The position numbers and the translations under genes are program-made. From positions 1,798,001 through 1,862,000 of the forward strand of contig CBDFIW010000004.1 in the NCBI GenBank assembly GCA_965248255.1: a stretch of DNA of 64,000 nucleotides, given 5' to 3'. This stretch comes from JAKZVK01 sp965248255 (GTDB taxonomy: Bacteria; Acidobacteriota; Terriglobia; Bryobacterales; UBA6623). Below, piece by piece: positions 1-10,028 of this stretch. Each line of letters opens with the position of its first letter. Position 1 is the first letter of the stretch. The notes below the pieces were generated by a model. The model was not told where the DNA came from and made no database searches. It saw only the letters and a program-made list of their open reading frames with translations.

Positions 1-683
1 TCGAACTCCATCTTTTTGGACGCCGTGGCCATACGCCGGCGAAGGTCCTTGACGAGATCACCGTGGCGGCCCTCGAGGAACGTGCGCACGTCCTTCACAG
101 CCCGACCGTAGGCCTGGTCGGTCGTGAGCCCTTCGACGCACGGGCCCCAGCAACGGTGGATGTAGTACTCCAAACACGCGCGGGGATGGTAACGGGTCAG
201 ATCGACCCGGCAAGACGGGATGCGGAAGTAACGGTGGATGAAGTGAACCAGTCGGTGCGCCAGATTGCCTGGGAAATAAGGCCCAAAGTAGGTTCCGCCG
301 TCCTTGCGCAGCCGCCGGGTGACGTACACCCGCGGGAACCGCTCTTTGGTGAGCTTGATGTAAGGATACGTCTTGTCGTCGCGCAGCAGGACGTTGTAGC
401 GGGGCTTGCGCTGCTTGATGAGGTTGTTCTCGAGCGCCAGAGCCTCCTTCTCGTTCTCGACCGTGATGAAGTCAACCGCGCGAGCCTCCGAGAGGAGACT
501 GCCGGTCTTGGCGTCGGAGAGTTTCTCCTCAAGGAAGTAACTGCGAACCCGGTCCCGCAGGCTCTTCGCCTTGCCGACATAGATGACCCGGCCTCGGCCG
601 TCCTTGTACAGGTAGACGCCGGCGCTGGCAGGCAGCGCGCCGGCACGCTTTTTCAGCTCTTCAAGATGGGAGAAAGGGGACAT
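1..683 (-). CDS. uvrC: UvrABC excinuclease subunit C, 5' part
   Basis: Nuclease subunit of nucleotide excision repair, which makes both incisions around a lesion after UvrA/UvrB loading. I read it on the minus strand from ATG at 683; it runs off the left edge, so only about 227 N-terminal residues are present. The first 90 residues hold the GIY-YIG nuclease domain, with GVYLYKDGRGRVIYVGKAKS followed by LRDRVRSYF. The next part is typical UvrC, including KTYPYIKLT, YFGPY and a Cys-containing stretch near CRVDLTRYHPRACLEYYIHR. The C-terminal UVR, RNase H-like and HhH domains lie outside the window. The family assignment is secure; the start could be slightly different. Confidence 0.95.
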   Translation of the reverse strand, partial: MSPFSHLEELKKRAGALPASAGVYLYKDGRGRVIYVGKAKSLRDRVRSYFLEEKLSDAKTGSLLSEARAVDFITVENEKEALALENNLIKQRKPRYNVLLRDDKTYPYIKLTKERFPRVYVTRRLRKDGGTYFGPYFPGNLAHRLVHFIHRYFRIPSCRVDLTRYHPRACLEYYIHRCWGPCVEGLTTDQAYGRAVKDVRTFLEGRHGDLVKDLRRRMATASKKMEF

Positions 684-715
684 TGGGAGTTCTGGTAGTG
701 ATCTTATCAAGGGTC

Positions 716-1000
716 AACGATGCAGCCGTCGGAGCTCGCAGAGGGTCGGAACGCCCTTAATCCGTCCGTCAGCCTTGAGGAACCCGGGAGCGCCCCGGAA
801 GGAGCGGGAGAAAGTAGCCCACAGCCCCGACAGGGGCGTTGGAGCTGTACTCTTCCCGACACCGGGTGGGTGGCGAAGACGAAGGCCGCGGGTCTCTTTG
901 AGCCCCACGCTACGGGCGTCGGAGGAAGTACGACGCAGTATGAAGCCGGCTTGCGTACGGATTTGGGGAATGCGCACAGGCTCCTCGCAGTTGACAGCAC
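716..1000. repeat. Dispersed GC-rich intergenic repeat (family A)
   Basis: This 398-base gap between uvrC and the porin gene has no convincing gene. It holds GC hairpins such as AGCCCCGACAGGGGCG and a block with ACCGGGTGGGTGG, followed by GAAGACGAAGGCCGCGGG. A related block lies at about 23785-23900 (AGCCCCGGCAGGGGCG, then CCCGGTGGGTGGGGAACACG), and a short relative lies near 16418-16437. Short reading frames here are probably by-products of the repeat. Elements of this kind are common in Acidobacteria and Planctomycetes genomes; their function is unknown. Confidence 0.55.
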
Positions 1001-1023
1001 ACGTAGGCTCCACTATATTAGAG

Positions 1024-1068
1024 ATTCTGTACTACGAATTCTGTATGTCGTATGGCAGAGTCTATAAA
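1024..1068 (+). promoter_or_regulatory. Possible promoter/operator upstream of the porin operon
   Basis: An AT-rich island lies immediately before the porin start. It holds a direct repeat, ATTCTGTA at 1024-1031 and 1038-1045, each followed by a diverged ACG/TCG-ending tail. A TATAAA-like hexamer at 1063-1068 could be a -10 element, although that would leave a very short leader before ATG 1082. The repeat spacing could suit a transcription-factor site. This is inference from composition and position only. Confidence 0.3.
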
Positions 1069-1081
1069 TTAGGATTGCCTA

Positions 1082-2443
1082 ATGAAAGTGCCGTCGTACC
1101 TTCTCTTCTTGGCAGTTCTCTTGGTCGCGGCCTCCGCGCCCGCTCAGACGGAGCCCGCGGATCAACAGCGCCGAATCGAAGAGCTCGAGGAGCGGGTTCG
1201 GTATTTGGAGGGTTTGGTCCAGCGACTTTTGGCGGAGCCCCCGGAGGAGGCGGAGAAGACCGATGCGCAGAAGCCTGCGGCGGCGGCCCAAGCCGAGGTC
1301 CTGCCGTCGGCCCCTGAACGTCGAGACGAGCCTCAGGCCGATCTGCCCATGGCGGAGGTTCTTCCGGCCCAAGCGCCTAGGGCGGGAGACCTCGGTTCTA
1401 CTGAGACGAGACTTCCGTTCTCCGGCTACATGGACTACCACTTCAAGAAGCCGGACGATGAGCCCGGGACGCTTGACTTTCACCGTTTCGTGTTGTTGTT
1501 CGGGCACAGTTTCTCCGACCGGATTCAGTTTTGGTCGGAGCTAGAGCTTGAGCATGCCTTCGTAGAAGGCGCCGGGGAAAGTGGGGAGCTGGAGCTCGAG
1601 CAGGCCTACCTCGATTTCCTGCTGAAACCATGGTTGAACGTTCGAGCGGGCATCATGCTCGCACCTGTGGGGCTGATCAATGAGCGCCACGAACCCCCCA
1701 CATTCAACGGCGTGGAGCGGCCTTTTGTGGATACCGTCATCCTGCCGTCCACGTGGTTCGACAGCGGCGCGGGCGTTTTCGGCGATCTAGGTAATGGGTT
1801 CGTCTACAAGGCCTATGTGATGTCCTCGCTCGACGCCTCCCGGTTCGGTGCCGAAGAAGGCCTGCGAGACGGCCGCCAAAAGGCCTTCCAGTCGGTTGCC
1901 CAGAACCCGGCCTACACAGGACGGCTTGAATACCACGGCCTTCCGGGGATGTCACTCGCAGGCAGCTTCTGGACCGGCCGGAGCGGCTTCGCGACGCCGG
2001 GAATCAACCCGCGTGTGAATGTTGTTGAGTTTGACGGGCGCGCCGCCGTTTCACGGTTTGACTTTCGCGGTCAGTTCGCGCAGGTGACGATGGATCAGAC
2101 CGCGCAACTGAACTCGCTGCTGCAGCGCACGGCCGGAGTCAACCCGAACATTGCGGAACGAATGCGCGGCGCGTATTTTGAAGGCGCTGTGCACCTGTTT
2201 CCCCGCTGGTACCGGCATGATCTCGTCGCGTTTACCCGATACGAGGACTTCGATACACAGAACAAGATGGCGCCCGGTTTCTTGCCGTTGAACGAGTTCG
2301 ATCGGACCGCCTGGGTGTTGGGTCTGACCTACTTCCCCGAGCCGGACGTGGCCCTGAAGTTCGATTACACGATCCTGAGCAATCAGAGTTCCTTCATCAA
2401 GGCGCGGGATTCACTGAATCTCGGCGTGGGATGGTGGTTCTAG
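1082..2443 (+). CDS. Outer-membrane porin with N-terminal coiled coil
   Basis: A 453-residue secreted protein. Residues 1-21 form a signal peptide ending in APAQ. Residues about 24-60 form a charged coiled coil (RRIEELEERVRYLEGLVQRL), followed by a Pro/Ala/Glu linker. From about residue 105 the sequence alternates polar and aromatic residues like a phosphate-selective porin (OprO/OprP type) barrel, starting FSGYMDYHFKK and ending in a terminal aromatic (LNLGVGWWF), typical of BAM-assembled barrels. Its stop TAG abuts the ATG of the cupredoxin gene, which is itself adjacent to a dihaem cytochrome gene. The three probably form one operon. The substrate is not predictable. Confidence 0.8.
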   Translation: MKVPSYLLFLAVLLVAASAPAQTEPADQQRRIEELEERVRYLEGLVQRLLAEPPEEAEKTDAQKPAAAAQAEVLPSAPERRDEPQADLPMAEVLPAQAPRAGDLGSTETRLPFSGYMDYHFKKPDDEPGTLDFHRFVLLFGHSFSDRIQFWSELELEHAFVEGAGESGELELEQAYLDFLLKPWLNVRAGIMLAPVGLINERHEPPTFNGVERPFVDTVILPSTWFDSGAGVFGDLGNGFVYKAYVMSSLDASRFGAEEGLRDGRQKAFQSVAQNPAYTGRLEYHGLPGMSLAGSFWTGRSGFATPGINPRVNVVEFDGRAAVSRFDFRGQFAQVTMDQTAQLNSLLQRTAGVNPNIAERMRGAYFEGAVHLFPRWYRHDLVAFTRYEDFDTQNKMAPGFLPLNEFDRTAWVLGLTYFPEPDVALKFDYTILSNQSSFIKARDSLNLGVGWWF

Positions 2444-2839
2444 ATGGCGCTGAGGAAGCCAGTCTTGTCCCTTTTCGGGCCCGCTTTGCTGCCGGCCCTC
2501 GTCGTGACCGCTGCGGCGTTGTTGTCGCTTCCGGCGCCTGCGGGCGAAAGCGAAGAACCCGACCGCGTGATCCGAATCGTCGCCGGGCGATTCTCGTTTG
2601 TACCTTCCCAGATCAAGCTGACGCAGGGCGAGGTCGTGGAACTGCGTATTCGCAGCCTCGACACCAACCACGGCTTCCGCATCGCGGAAGCGGGCGTCAA
2701 CGTGGTGGTCCCCAAGCGGGGTGGAGGCGAAGCGAGGATTCTGTTCCGCGCAAAGAAGAAGGGCCGTTTCGCTTTTGAGTGCTCGAAGGCTTGCGGAGCG
2801 GGTCATACGATTATGCGGGGCAGTATTGTGGTCCGCTGA
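2444..2839 (+). CDS. Secreted CuA-type cupredoxin
   Basis: A 131-residue single-domain cupredoxin with an N-terminal signal/anchor (residues about 6-30). It keeps the CuA ligand set of cytochrome oxidase subunit II and N2O reductase: His in DTNHGFRIAEAG, then ECSKACGAGHTIMRG, which supplies Cys, Cys, His and Met. No transmembrane hairpin of a true COX subunit II precedes it, so it is likely a soluble or anchored periplasmic electron carrier. The start ATG abuts the porin stop. The next gene begins one base after this gene's TGA. Tight packing between a porin and a dihaem cytochrome suggests electron transfer at the envelope. A copper-handling role is an alternative. Confidence 0.8.
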   Translation: MALRKPVLSLFGPALLPALVVTAAALLSLPAPAGESEEPDRVIRIVAGRFSFVPSQIKLTQGEVVELRIRSLDTNHGFRIAEAGVNVVVPKRGGGEARILFRAKKKGRFAFECSKACGAGHTIMRGSIVVR

Positions 2840-4090
2840 GTGACGGTAATGAGCGTCTTTCGTTTCATTGTGACCGCGGTCCTCCTGGCTGGTTGTCTTT
2901 GGGGTCAGCAGTCTTTGCCGCTGTCCCGCGCACGCACGGCCGCGCGAGCAAAGGTCCTGGAGGCCCCTCCCCGTGCGCAGCAGGGACGTCCGTCCCAACC
3001 AGGGAACCCGCTGCCGGGGATTACCGCGGACGAGTTTGAGCTATTCCGAATCGGCCTGGATGATTTCGTCGAGGTCGAGGACGCCGGTGAGGGGCTGGGG
3101 CCGGCTTTCAACGGACTGGGGTGCTCGCAGTGCCACAGTACGCCGGCGATCGGAGGCATCGGACCGGTGTCGGAGATGAGGGCCGGTCACCTCGACGAGA
3201 ACGGCAACTTCACGGTCCTGGCGGGCGGAACCCTTTTCCACCTCTTCTCGTTGCCGAATCACGAGTGCCAGCCCAAGATTCCTCCCGAGGCCAACGTCAT
3301 CGCCCGGCGTGTACCGATCCCGCTGTTCGGAGCCGGCCTTGTCGAGGCCATTGCGGACGAAACGATCCTTGCCTTGGAGGACCCCGATGACCAGGACGGC
3401 GATGGAATCAGCGGGCGCGCCGCGATGATCACCGACGTGGCCACAGGAGATCAACGAGTAGGGCGGTTCGGGTGGAAGTCCCAGCACGCGACGCTTCTCG
3501 CGTTCTCCGGCGATGCCTACCGCAACGAAATGGGCATCACGAACGACCTGTTCCGCGAAGAGGTAGCCAATGGTGTCGATCCCGAGGCACTGGCACTTTG
3601 CGACCTGCTCCCGGATCCCGAGGACGGAGTGGAGCCACTCACCGGGCTGCGCGGCATCGACGCCTTCGAGGCATTCATGAAGTTCCTGGCGCCGCTCGAT
3701 CGTGGTCCGATCGACGACCAAGTGCGCCAGGGTGAGGCGGTGTTCCATTCCGTCGGTTGCGCCTCGTGCCACATTCCCGTGCTGATGACCGCGCCAGGCC
3801 CCAACCCGGTCTTCGACAGCAAGTCTGTGCCGTTGTATTCGGACCTTCTGCTGCACAAGGTCGGTACAGGCGACGGCATCCAGCAGGAGGCGGCGATGCC
3901 GCATGAAATCCGCACGCCTGCTTTGTGGGGTTTACGTTTCCGCCGGCCTTTTCTCCACGACGGCAGCGCGTCGACTCCTCGTGAAGCGATTCTGCGTCAC
4001 GGCGTCGAAGCCGAACGTGCCCGCGACAACTATCTCGCCCTCAGCCGCGAAGACCAGGATGCCCTACTCGCTTTCTTGGGGTCGTTGTAA
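2840..4090 (+). CDS. Dihaem c-type cytochrome, DUF1111 (thiol oxidoreductase/peroxidase-like) family
   Basis: A 416-residue periplasmic protein with a signal peptide (hydrophobic residues about 6-22). Two haem c sites are visible: CSQCHS near residue 95, followed by IGGIGPVSEMRAG, and CASCHIP near residue 306. The C-terminal FLHDGSASTPREAILRHG block is characteristic of the DUF1111 dihaem family, which is distantly like MauG/CcpA peroxidases. The reading frame can start at GTG 2840, directly after the cupredoxin TGA, or at ATG 2849. It is the last gene of the porin-cupredoxin-cytochrome operon, where it likely exchanges electrons with the CuA protein. The substrate is unknown. Confidence 0.85.
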   Translation: MTVMSVFRFIVTAVLLAGCLWGQQSLPLSRARTAARAKVLEAPPRAQQGRPSQPGNPLPGITADEFELFRIGLDDFVEVEDAGEGLGPAFNGLGCSQCHSTPAIGGIGPVSEMRAGHLDENGNFTVLAGGTLFHLFSLPNHECQPKIPPEANVIARRVPIPLFGAGLVEAIADETILALEDPDDQDGDGISGRAAMITDVATGDQRVGRFGWKSQHATLLAFSGDAYRNEMGITNDLFREEVANGVDPEALALCDLLPDPEDGVEPLTGLRGIDAFEAFMKFLAPLDRGPIDDQVRQGEAVFHSVGCASCHIPVLMTAPGPNPVFDSKSVPLYSDLLLHKVGTGDGIQQEAAMPHEIRTPALWGLRFRRPFLHDGSASTPREAILRHGVEAERARDNYLALSREDQDALLAFLGSL

Positions 4091-4154
4091 AACACCTGAC
4101 CCGGACGGAACCAAGCTGGGTTGCCTCGCGCTGTTTACAGGCTGATTGCGACCC

Positions 4155-4210
4155 CGAAGCAACCGCTCCCTTACGGTCACGGCTCGGTTTTGAGGGGTTG
4201 CCCCGTCCCT
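4155..4210 (+). repeat. Dispersed repeat (family B), ACGGTCACGGCTCGG type
   Basis: The gap between the cytochrome and cyclase genes holds CCGCTCCCTTACGGTCACGG followed by CTCGGTTT. Related copies are near 9327-9358, on the opposite strand at 16363-16396 (inside the end of rsmD), and at 58681-58744. It looks like a short mobile or recombinogenic repeat. No gene or terminator with a T-run was seen here. Confidence 0.5.
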
Positions 4211-4260
4211 TCCCCGTCTGCCTCACCGGGAAGCTATCTTAGCGAGAGACGGAGGAGCCT

Positions 4261-5052
4261 ATGCGTTGTCATTCCTGCAGGCTTGTGTTGTTGCTGCCGG
4301 TGCTTTTGTCGAGTTGCTCCGGACTGGGGAAGCTCACTCTCGACGACTATCACGTCATCGACCTCACGCATACGTTCGATGAGACGACGCTCTACTGGCC
4401 CACCGATCAGCCGTTCCAACACGAACGCACGGCGTGGGGCCGGACCGAGGGTGGTTACTGGTATAGCTCGTTCACATATGGCGGCAGTGAGCACGGTGGT
4501 ACACATCTTGATGCCCCGATTCACTTCGGGGAAGGGAAGCGCGCGGTCGCGGATATCCCGATTGAGCAACTCATCGGACCGGCCATCGTGATCGACATTG
4601 CTGCCAAGTGCCAGGGCGATGCCGACTATCAACTGTCGGTCGCCGACGTCGAGAGCCACGAACAACGACACGGCAGCATCGAACCCGACGACATCGTGCT
4701 CATCCGCACGGGCTGGAGCCGCTTCTGGCCCGATCCGAAGAAGTATCTAGGCAGCGATGTCCCCGGTGACACGAGCGACCTCCACTTTCCCGGCGTCTCG
4801 TCCGAGGCTGCCGAGACTCTTCTCGAACGTGGTGTTGCGGTCGTGGGTATCGACACGGCCAGTATCGATCATGGCCCATCCCGCGATTTCAGGGCGCATC
4901 AAGTCTTCGCCGGCGCTCAGATGGCATGCCTGGAAAACGTCGCGCGGCTGGAGGATCTGCCGCCGACCGGAGCGCTGGTGATGGCGCTTCCGATGAAGAT
5001 TGGCGGCGGCTCGGGTGCGCCTTGCCGGATCGTGGCGTTCCTAAGGAAGTAG
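4261..5052 (+). CDS. Cyclase-family (kynurenine formamidase-like) lipoprotein
   Basis: A 263-residue member of the cyclase/formamidase family (PF04199), which are metal-dependent hydrolases. The signature is SEHGGTHLDAPIHF, the HGTHxDxPxHF metal motif, near residues 79-92. Further family blocks are VIDLTHTFDETTLYWP near the N-terminus and IRTGWSRFW. The N-terminus is a lipoprotein-like signal with a lipobox-like LLSSC near residue 19, so the enzyme is probably exported, unlike cytosolic KynB. The start ATG is preceded by GGAGG at good spacing. No tryptophan-catabolism genes are nearby, so the substrate is unassigned. Confidence 0.85.
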   Translation: MRCHSCRLVLLLPVLLSSCSGLGKLTLDDYHVIDLTHTFDETTLYWPTDQPFQHERTAWGRTEGGYWYSSFTYGGSEHGGTHLDAPIHFGEGKRAVADIPIEQLIGPAIVIDIAAKCQGDADYQLSVADVESHEQRHGSIEPDDIVLIRTGWSRFWPDPKKYLGSDVPGDTSDLHFPGVSSEAAETLLERGVAVVGIDTASIDHGPSRDFRAHQVFAGAQMACLENVARLEDLPPTGALVMALPMKIGGGSGAPCRIVAFLRK

Positions 5053-5131
5053 CCCCAGCCCAGATACCAGACCAATGATTCGCCGACAACTCCTGACGAT
5101 CGATCCGTGTCAATTCATTCCTCCGTGAAGG

Positions 5132-5470
5132 TTATAGGAGGTCGCTCAGCGCTTCCTCGTCGAAACCCAGGGCGATCTTGCTGCCCTTGCGTACGATCGG
5201 GCGGCGAATGAGGTTGGGATTCTCGGACATCAGCCGCAACGCCTTGGCGCGCGGCGGCGGATTGTCTTTCATCTTCATCTGGCGGTATAGCTCGTTGCGG
5301 GTGTTGAGGAACTTGCGGTAGTCGCGCTTGCCGATGATTTTTTCGAGCTGCTCGACGGTGAGTCCCTTGTTCAGATCAATCGTATCGAGATCCGCGCCTT
5401 GATCGACGAGGAAGGCCTTCGCCTTGCGGCAGGTGGTACAGGTTCGTTTTTCGTAGAACTTCAGTTTCAT
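5132..5470 (-). CDS. ArsC/Spx-family thioredoxin-fold protein
   Basis: A 112-residue protein starting MKLKFYEKRTCTTCRKAKAF. The CTTC motif at the first helix matches the ArsC/Spx/YffB family, whose members are arsenate reductases or redox-sensing regulators. The C-terminal NLIRRPIVRKGSKIALGFD block matches the family ending NPxLIxRPIV. I chose the internal ATG at 5470 rather than an upstream one because the fold begins there and an AGGAAAC element precedes it. No ars genes adjoin, so a specific arsenate reductase name is not justified. Confidence 0.85.
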   Translation of the reverse strand: MKLKFYEKRTCTTCRKAKAFLVDQGADLDTIDLNKGLTVEQLEKIIGKRDYRKFLNTRNELYRQMKMKDNPPPRAKALRLMSENPNLIRRPIVRKGSKIALGFDEEALSDLL

Positions 5471-5675
5471 GTTGGTGTTTCCTGATGGAAGCCGCAGGAG
5501 CGGTCGGGCCACGACGTAAGAATAGCACCGGCTCGCGCTGGTTCAGAACGTGGTTGGAACACTCGTCGCAGGTGTTGTGGCCTCCGTCGCATCGAGAGGC
5601 CTAGTACCCCTCACTTGCGTTCTGGGCTCGGCCTCTTTCCTGGCCGACCCGTGCACTGGAGTTACACTGTCTGCC

Positions 5676-6836
5676 ATGCGACCCGAGCTTTGTTCTCGCC
5701 TGGCTACAACACTCTTACTGTCGGGCATCGTGATGTCTGCACAGACCTCCAGCGAACCTGATCCCTTGGAGCCGATTCTGCGCCCTGTGTTGCGATCGTC
5801 CGTCTCTTCCCTTGTGGAGCATTATCGCCGCGAGCGGATCTACCCGATGGACGTGTTTCCGCTCCCGCCTCCGAAGTTTGAGGCTTTCCGGGAAGACGTC
5901 ACCGCTCGACTCGTCCGCTCGCTCGACCTCGAGAGGTGGGTGGTTAGCAGGCCGCCAGGTAAAGAGAGCCCGATCCGGAATCTGTTCCGAGACAACGTGA
6001 TCAGGACGATTCGCCACCACGGTATCGAAATGGAGATCCACCTGATCGAGCTGCTTGAGACAGGCGACCGCATCCCGGCCGTCTTGTGTCTGCCGCAGGA
6101 CTCCGGTCCGCGTCCGGCGGTGGCGGCCTTTTCCGGCCACAGCAAGAACGGTCTGCGGGACCTGGTGATTGACCTCGAGAGCTATCAACGAGGCGTCGCC
6201 ACGCGGTTGGCGCAAGCAGGCTTTGTATCGATCGCGGTCGAAAAGCTCGACACGGGGTACCTGTCGCGGACGTTCCCTTCGGGGGTCGACGAGCAAGAGA
6301 TCGCCGCCTGGCGGCTGGGGATGAGCAAGGTGACGCGGTCCATCCAACTCATGGCGTCCCTCGCCGCCCTCGAGATTCTTGCCACTCACCCGCGAGTGGA
6401 CGAGACCCGTATTGGCACAACGGGCGTTTCGCTGGGCGGGTGGCTGTCGATACAGGCGGCGATGCTATCAGACCGCGTGGGCGCTGTGGCGGACTTCGGG
6501 CGCAAGACGGTGTTCCTACCGGAGGATGTGCCGCCCGGGGAGCTTGCGGTGATCCGCGACAAGTGCCACATCTTGCCCGGAATGTTCGAGGTGGGCGACC
6601 GCAATCTGCTGCTGCTGGCCTACGCGCCGCGCCCGTTGTTGGCGGGACACGGGCGCAAGGATCGCAGCTCCCACGAGCAGGCTCCCCGCTACTATCGCGA
6701 CCTGTTTGCCAATCAGTACCGTGCGTTGGGCAAGGAGGCGGCGTTTGAATACCGCGTCCACGGGGGCGGCGACACGATGCCAGACGAAGTCGTGATTGAA
6801 TACTTCCGCAGGCGCTTCGAGGAAGGAAGGGAATAG
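5676..6836 (+). CDS. Secreted alpha/beta hydrolase (acetyl-xylan-esterase/dienelactone-hydrolase-like)
   Basis: About 386 residues from ATG 5676; an upstream in-frame start exists but the signal peptide begins here (RLATTLLLSGIVMSAQ). The fold is indicated by IPAVLCLPQDSGPRPAVAAF, the nucleophile elbow GTTGVSLGGWLS (GxSxG, Ser near residue 252), a strand with LLAYAPRPLLAGHGRKD for the acid, and VHGGGDTMPDE near the end, where a His could complete the triad. This is the layout of large secreted esterases common in Acidobacteria and Planctomycetes. Natural substrates may be acylated polysaccharides; this is inference. Confidence 0.75.
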   Translation: MRPELCSRLATTLLLSGIVMSAQTSSEPDPLEPILRPVLRSSVSSLVEHYRRERIYPMDVFPLPPPKFEAFREDVTARLVRSLDLERWVVSRPPGKESPIRNLFRDNVIRTIRHHGIEMEIHLIELLETGDRIPAVLCLPQDSGPRPAVAAFSGHSKNGLRDLVIDLESYQRGVATRLAQAGFVSIAVEKLDTGYLSRTFPSGVDEQEIAAWRLGMSKVTRSIQLMASLAALEILATHPRVDETRIGTTGVSLGGWLSIQAAMLSDRVGAVADFGRKTVFLPEDVPPGELAVIRDKCHILPGMFEVGDRNLLLLAYAPRPLLAGHGRKDRSSHEQAPRYYRDLFANQYRALGKEAAFEYRVHGGGDTMPDEVVIEYFRRRFEEGRE

Positions 6837-7061
6837 TCAGTGGAGGCCGCGGTGATGCCTGTTCGCTGGGCGACACAGAGAACGCCGAAACGGGCCACAG
6901 TAGAAAACACCTACCCGTCGCCCTCAGGCATCCTTAAAGTGTCGTGGGCATGGAACCCTCACTGAAGTTGGGGCTTACTTGCTCCCGTCAGGGCGGTTTG
7001 AGCCAGCCCCTGTGACATAATGAGGAGCGATTTCTAGCAGTTGGCAAGACGAGGATTTCTT

Positions 7062-8447
<1,386 letters not shown>

Positions 8448-8499
8448 CTCCGTCGCTTCTTCCGATCGGTGAACTTCCGAGCCGCTCTCCACCTCATCG

Positions 8500-9315
8500 A
8501 TGATCGAGGCAATCCGGAGTGGCTTCGCTGCAATGGTCCCGCCTCATGAGATCGCCCGGCTCGACCACGAGGAACTTCTCCGCGAAGAGTTCAACCGCTG
8601 GCCTTGCGAGGGCCGCTCCGACGAGATGGAGCACTGGCACCGCCCGGTCACGGAAAAGGTCGTCGGGCGGATGCAACTCAGTCCCGACGAGCGCATCCTC
8701 GACCTTGGCTGCGGCGACGGCTGGACGTGCCGGCTGCTCTCACCACTCGCCCCCGAGGGCGCCGTCGTCGGCATCGACATCGCCGATGAGATGATCGCCA
8801 TCGCCCGCGGCCGGTCGATCGAACTCGACAACATTCTGTTCGCCCCTGGCTCGGCGGAGGAGATCCCTTGGGCCGAGGACTACTTCACGAGGGTGCTCAG
8901 CGTCGAGTCGGCCTACTACTGGCACTCTCCCGAAAAAGCCGCGGGCGAGATCTTCCGCGTCACCGCGTGGGGTGGGCGCATCTTCGTCCTGATGTTCTAC
9001 CACCGGGAGAACCCGTATACCCACCACTGGCAGGAGCACGTCCCCGCTCGTCTTCAGCTCAAGTCAGCCGTTGAGTGGCGGGAAACCTTCGAGTCGCTTG
9101 GGTTCCAGGATGTTGCAACGGAAAAAATTCCGGCTGACACCCCTGTCGCGCCGAACTTCAAGCCCGATGCTCATTGGCGCTCCCGAGAGGAGAAGGAGGC
9201 GTTTCAGCAGACAGGCGCCTTGCTCGTCACCGGAACGAAACCGGCGCTTCCCGGGCCGGGGCCGTTGGCCGGGGAGCCGAATCCGTTGAGGATACTGCAG
9301 CAGCCGAGGCCTTAG
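8500..9315 (+). CDS. Class I SAM-dependent methyltransferase
   Basis: A 271-residue protein with the Rossmann methyltransferase signature: motif I ILDLGCGDGWTC near residues 65-76, the acidic end of strand 2 in VVGIDIADEM, a motif II-like SAEEIPWAEDYF, and the strand VLSVESAYYWHS. It resembles UbiE/type-11 methyltransferases. The start is uncertain: ATG 8500 or ATG 8533, neither with a clear Shine-Dalgarno. It lies on the same strand 52 bases after thiC, which could mean cotranscription. The substrate is unknown. Confidence 0.75.
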   Translation: MIEAIRSGFAAMVPPHEIARLDHEELLREEFNRWPCEGRSDEMEHWHRPVTEKVVGRMQLSPDERILDLGCGDGWTCRLLSPLAPEGAVVGIDIADEMIAIARGRSIELDNILFAPGSAEEIPWAEDYFTRVLSVESAYYWHSPEKAAGEIFRVTAWGGRIFVLMFYHRENPYTHHWQEHVPARLQLKSAVEWRETFESLGFQDVATEKIPADTPVAPNFKPDAHWRSREEKEAFQQTGALLVTGTKPALPGPGPLAGEPNPLRILQQPRP

Positions 9316-9400
9316 TAGTGTGTTTCCCACATACGGTCACGCCTCGGTTTGCCATGTAGGGGTCGACCACCGTGCCCGCCCAGCATGGCGGATGCCCCGC
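9316..9400 (+). repeat. Dispersed repeat (family B) after the methyltransferase gene
   Basis: The segment TACGGTCACGCCTCGGTTTG followed by CCATGTAGGGGTC matches, on the opposite strand, the block at 58681-58744 (there GCCATGTAGGGGCACGGCAT in reverse complement). It begins right at the methyltransferase stop. It is a short dispersed repeat in the 125-base gap between two convergent genes. Confidence 0.5.
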
Positions 9401-9440
9401 TCAGATGCTGGACCGAATTTCTGCAACGCTTTATTGAGCC

Positions 9441-9884
9441 CTAGCGGCCACCGATGCTCAGAAGTTCCACCTGAAAGATCAGTGCGGAGTTGGGCGGGAT
9501 GGTTCCCATGTCGCGCGCCCCGTAACCGAGTTCCGCCGGGATGTAAAACTTGTACTTCGCCCCGACGCGCATCAACTGCAAGCCCTCCGTCCAGCCCGGG
9601 ATGACGCCATTGAGGGGAAACGTGGCCGGCTGGCCGCGGTCGTAGCTTGAGTCGAATACCGTGCCGTCGAGCAGCTCCCCTTTGTAGTGGACCGTGACTT
9701 GGTCCTGCCGCGTCGGCTGGGGGCCGTCGCCTTCGTCGAGCACCTCGTACTGCAAACCGGATTCCGTCGTCGTCACGTCTTCTCTCTCTCCGTTCTCGGC
9801 CAGGAAGCTCTCGGGCGTCGTCTGGCTGTCCCCGCAGGAACCGAACAGTATTGCGGCCAGCAGACTCCATCGAACAAAGTTCAT
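9441..9884 (-). CDS. FKBP-type peptidyl-prolyl cis-trans isomerase, lipoprotein
   Basis: A 147-residue proline isomerase of the FKBP class. The N-terminus is a lipoprotein signal (LLAAILFGSC, Cys near residue 17). The FKBP domain covers residues about 42-147: SGLQYEVLDEGDGPQP, DQVTVHYKGELLDGTVFDSS, VIPGWTEGLQLM, then IPAELGYGARDMGTIPPNSA, with conserved FKBP active-site residues (Y, FDSS, VIPGW, Y). GGAGG lies 7 bases before the ATG. It is expected to help folding of exported proteins in the periplasm. It is transcribed divergently from the following gene. Confidence 0.93.
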   Translation of the reverse strand: MNFVRWSLLAAILFGSCGDSQTTPESFLAENGEREDVTTTESGLQYEVLDEGDGPQPTRQDQVTVHYKGELLDGTVFDSSYDRGQPATFPLNGVIPGWTEGLQLMRVGAKYKFYIPAELGYGARDMGTIPPNSALIFQVELLSIGGR

Positions 9885-10028
9885 GCGTCAGCCTCCGAAC
9901 TCCGTAGCCTACAGCAACGCGTGCCCGGAATGCGAATCGCCCCGAGCGGGCCTGCGGGGTGAGAACCTTGGTGCATGCCCGCCAGTCAATCCGCCTGGAC
10001 CCACGTCCGTAGTAGACTACTTTGCGTG

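Noticed and set aside
3041..3904. 287-codon minus-strand frame
   Set aside because: Antisense shadow of the dihaem cytochrome gene; no domain.
6837..7061. TPP riboswitch upstream of thiC
   Set aside because: No CTGAGA and ACCTGA-type core elements could be found in the leader.
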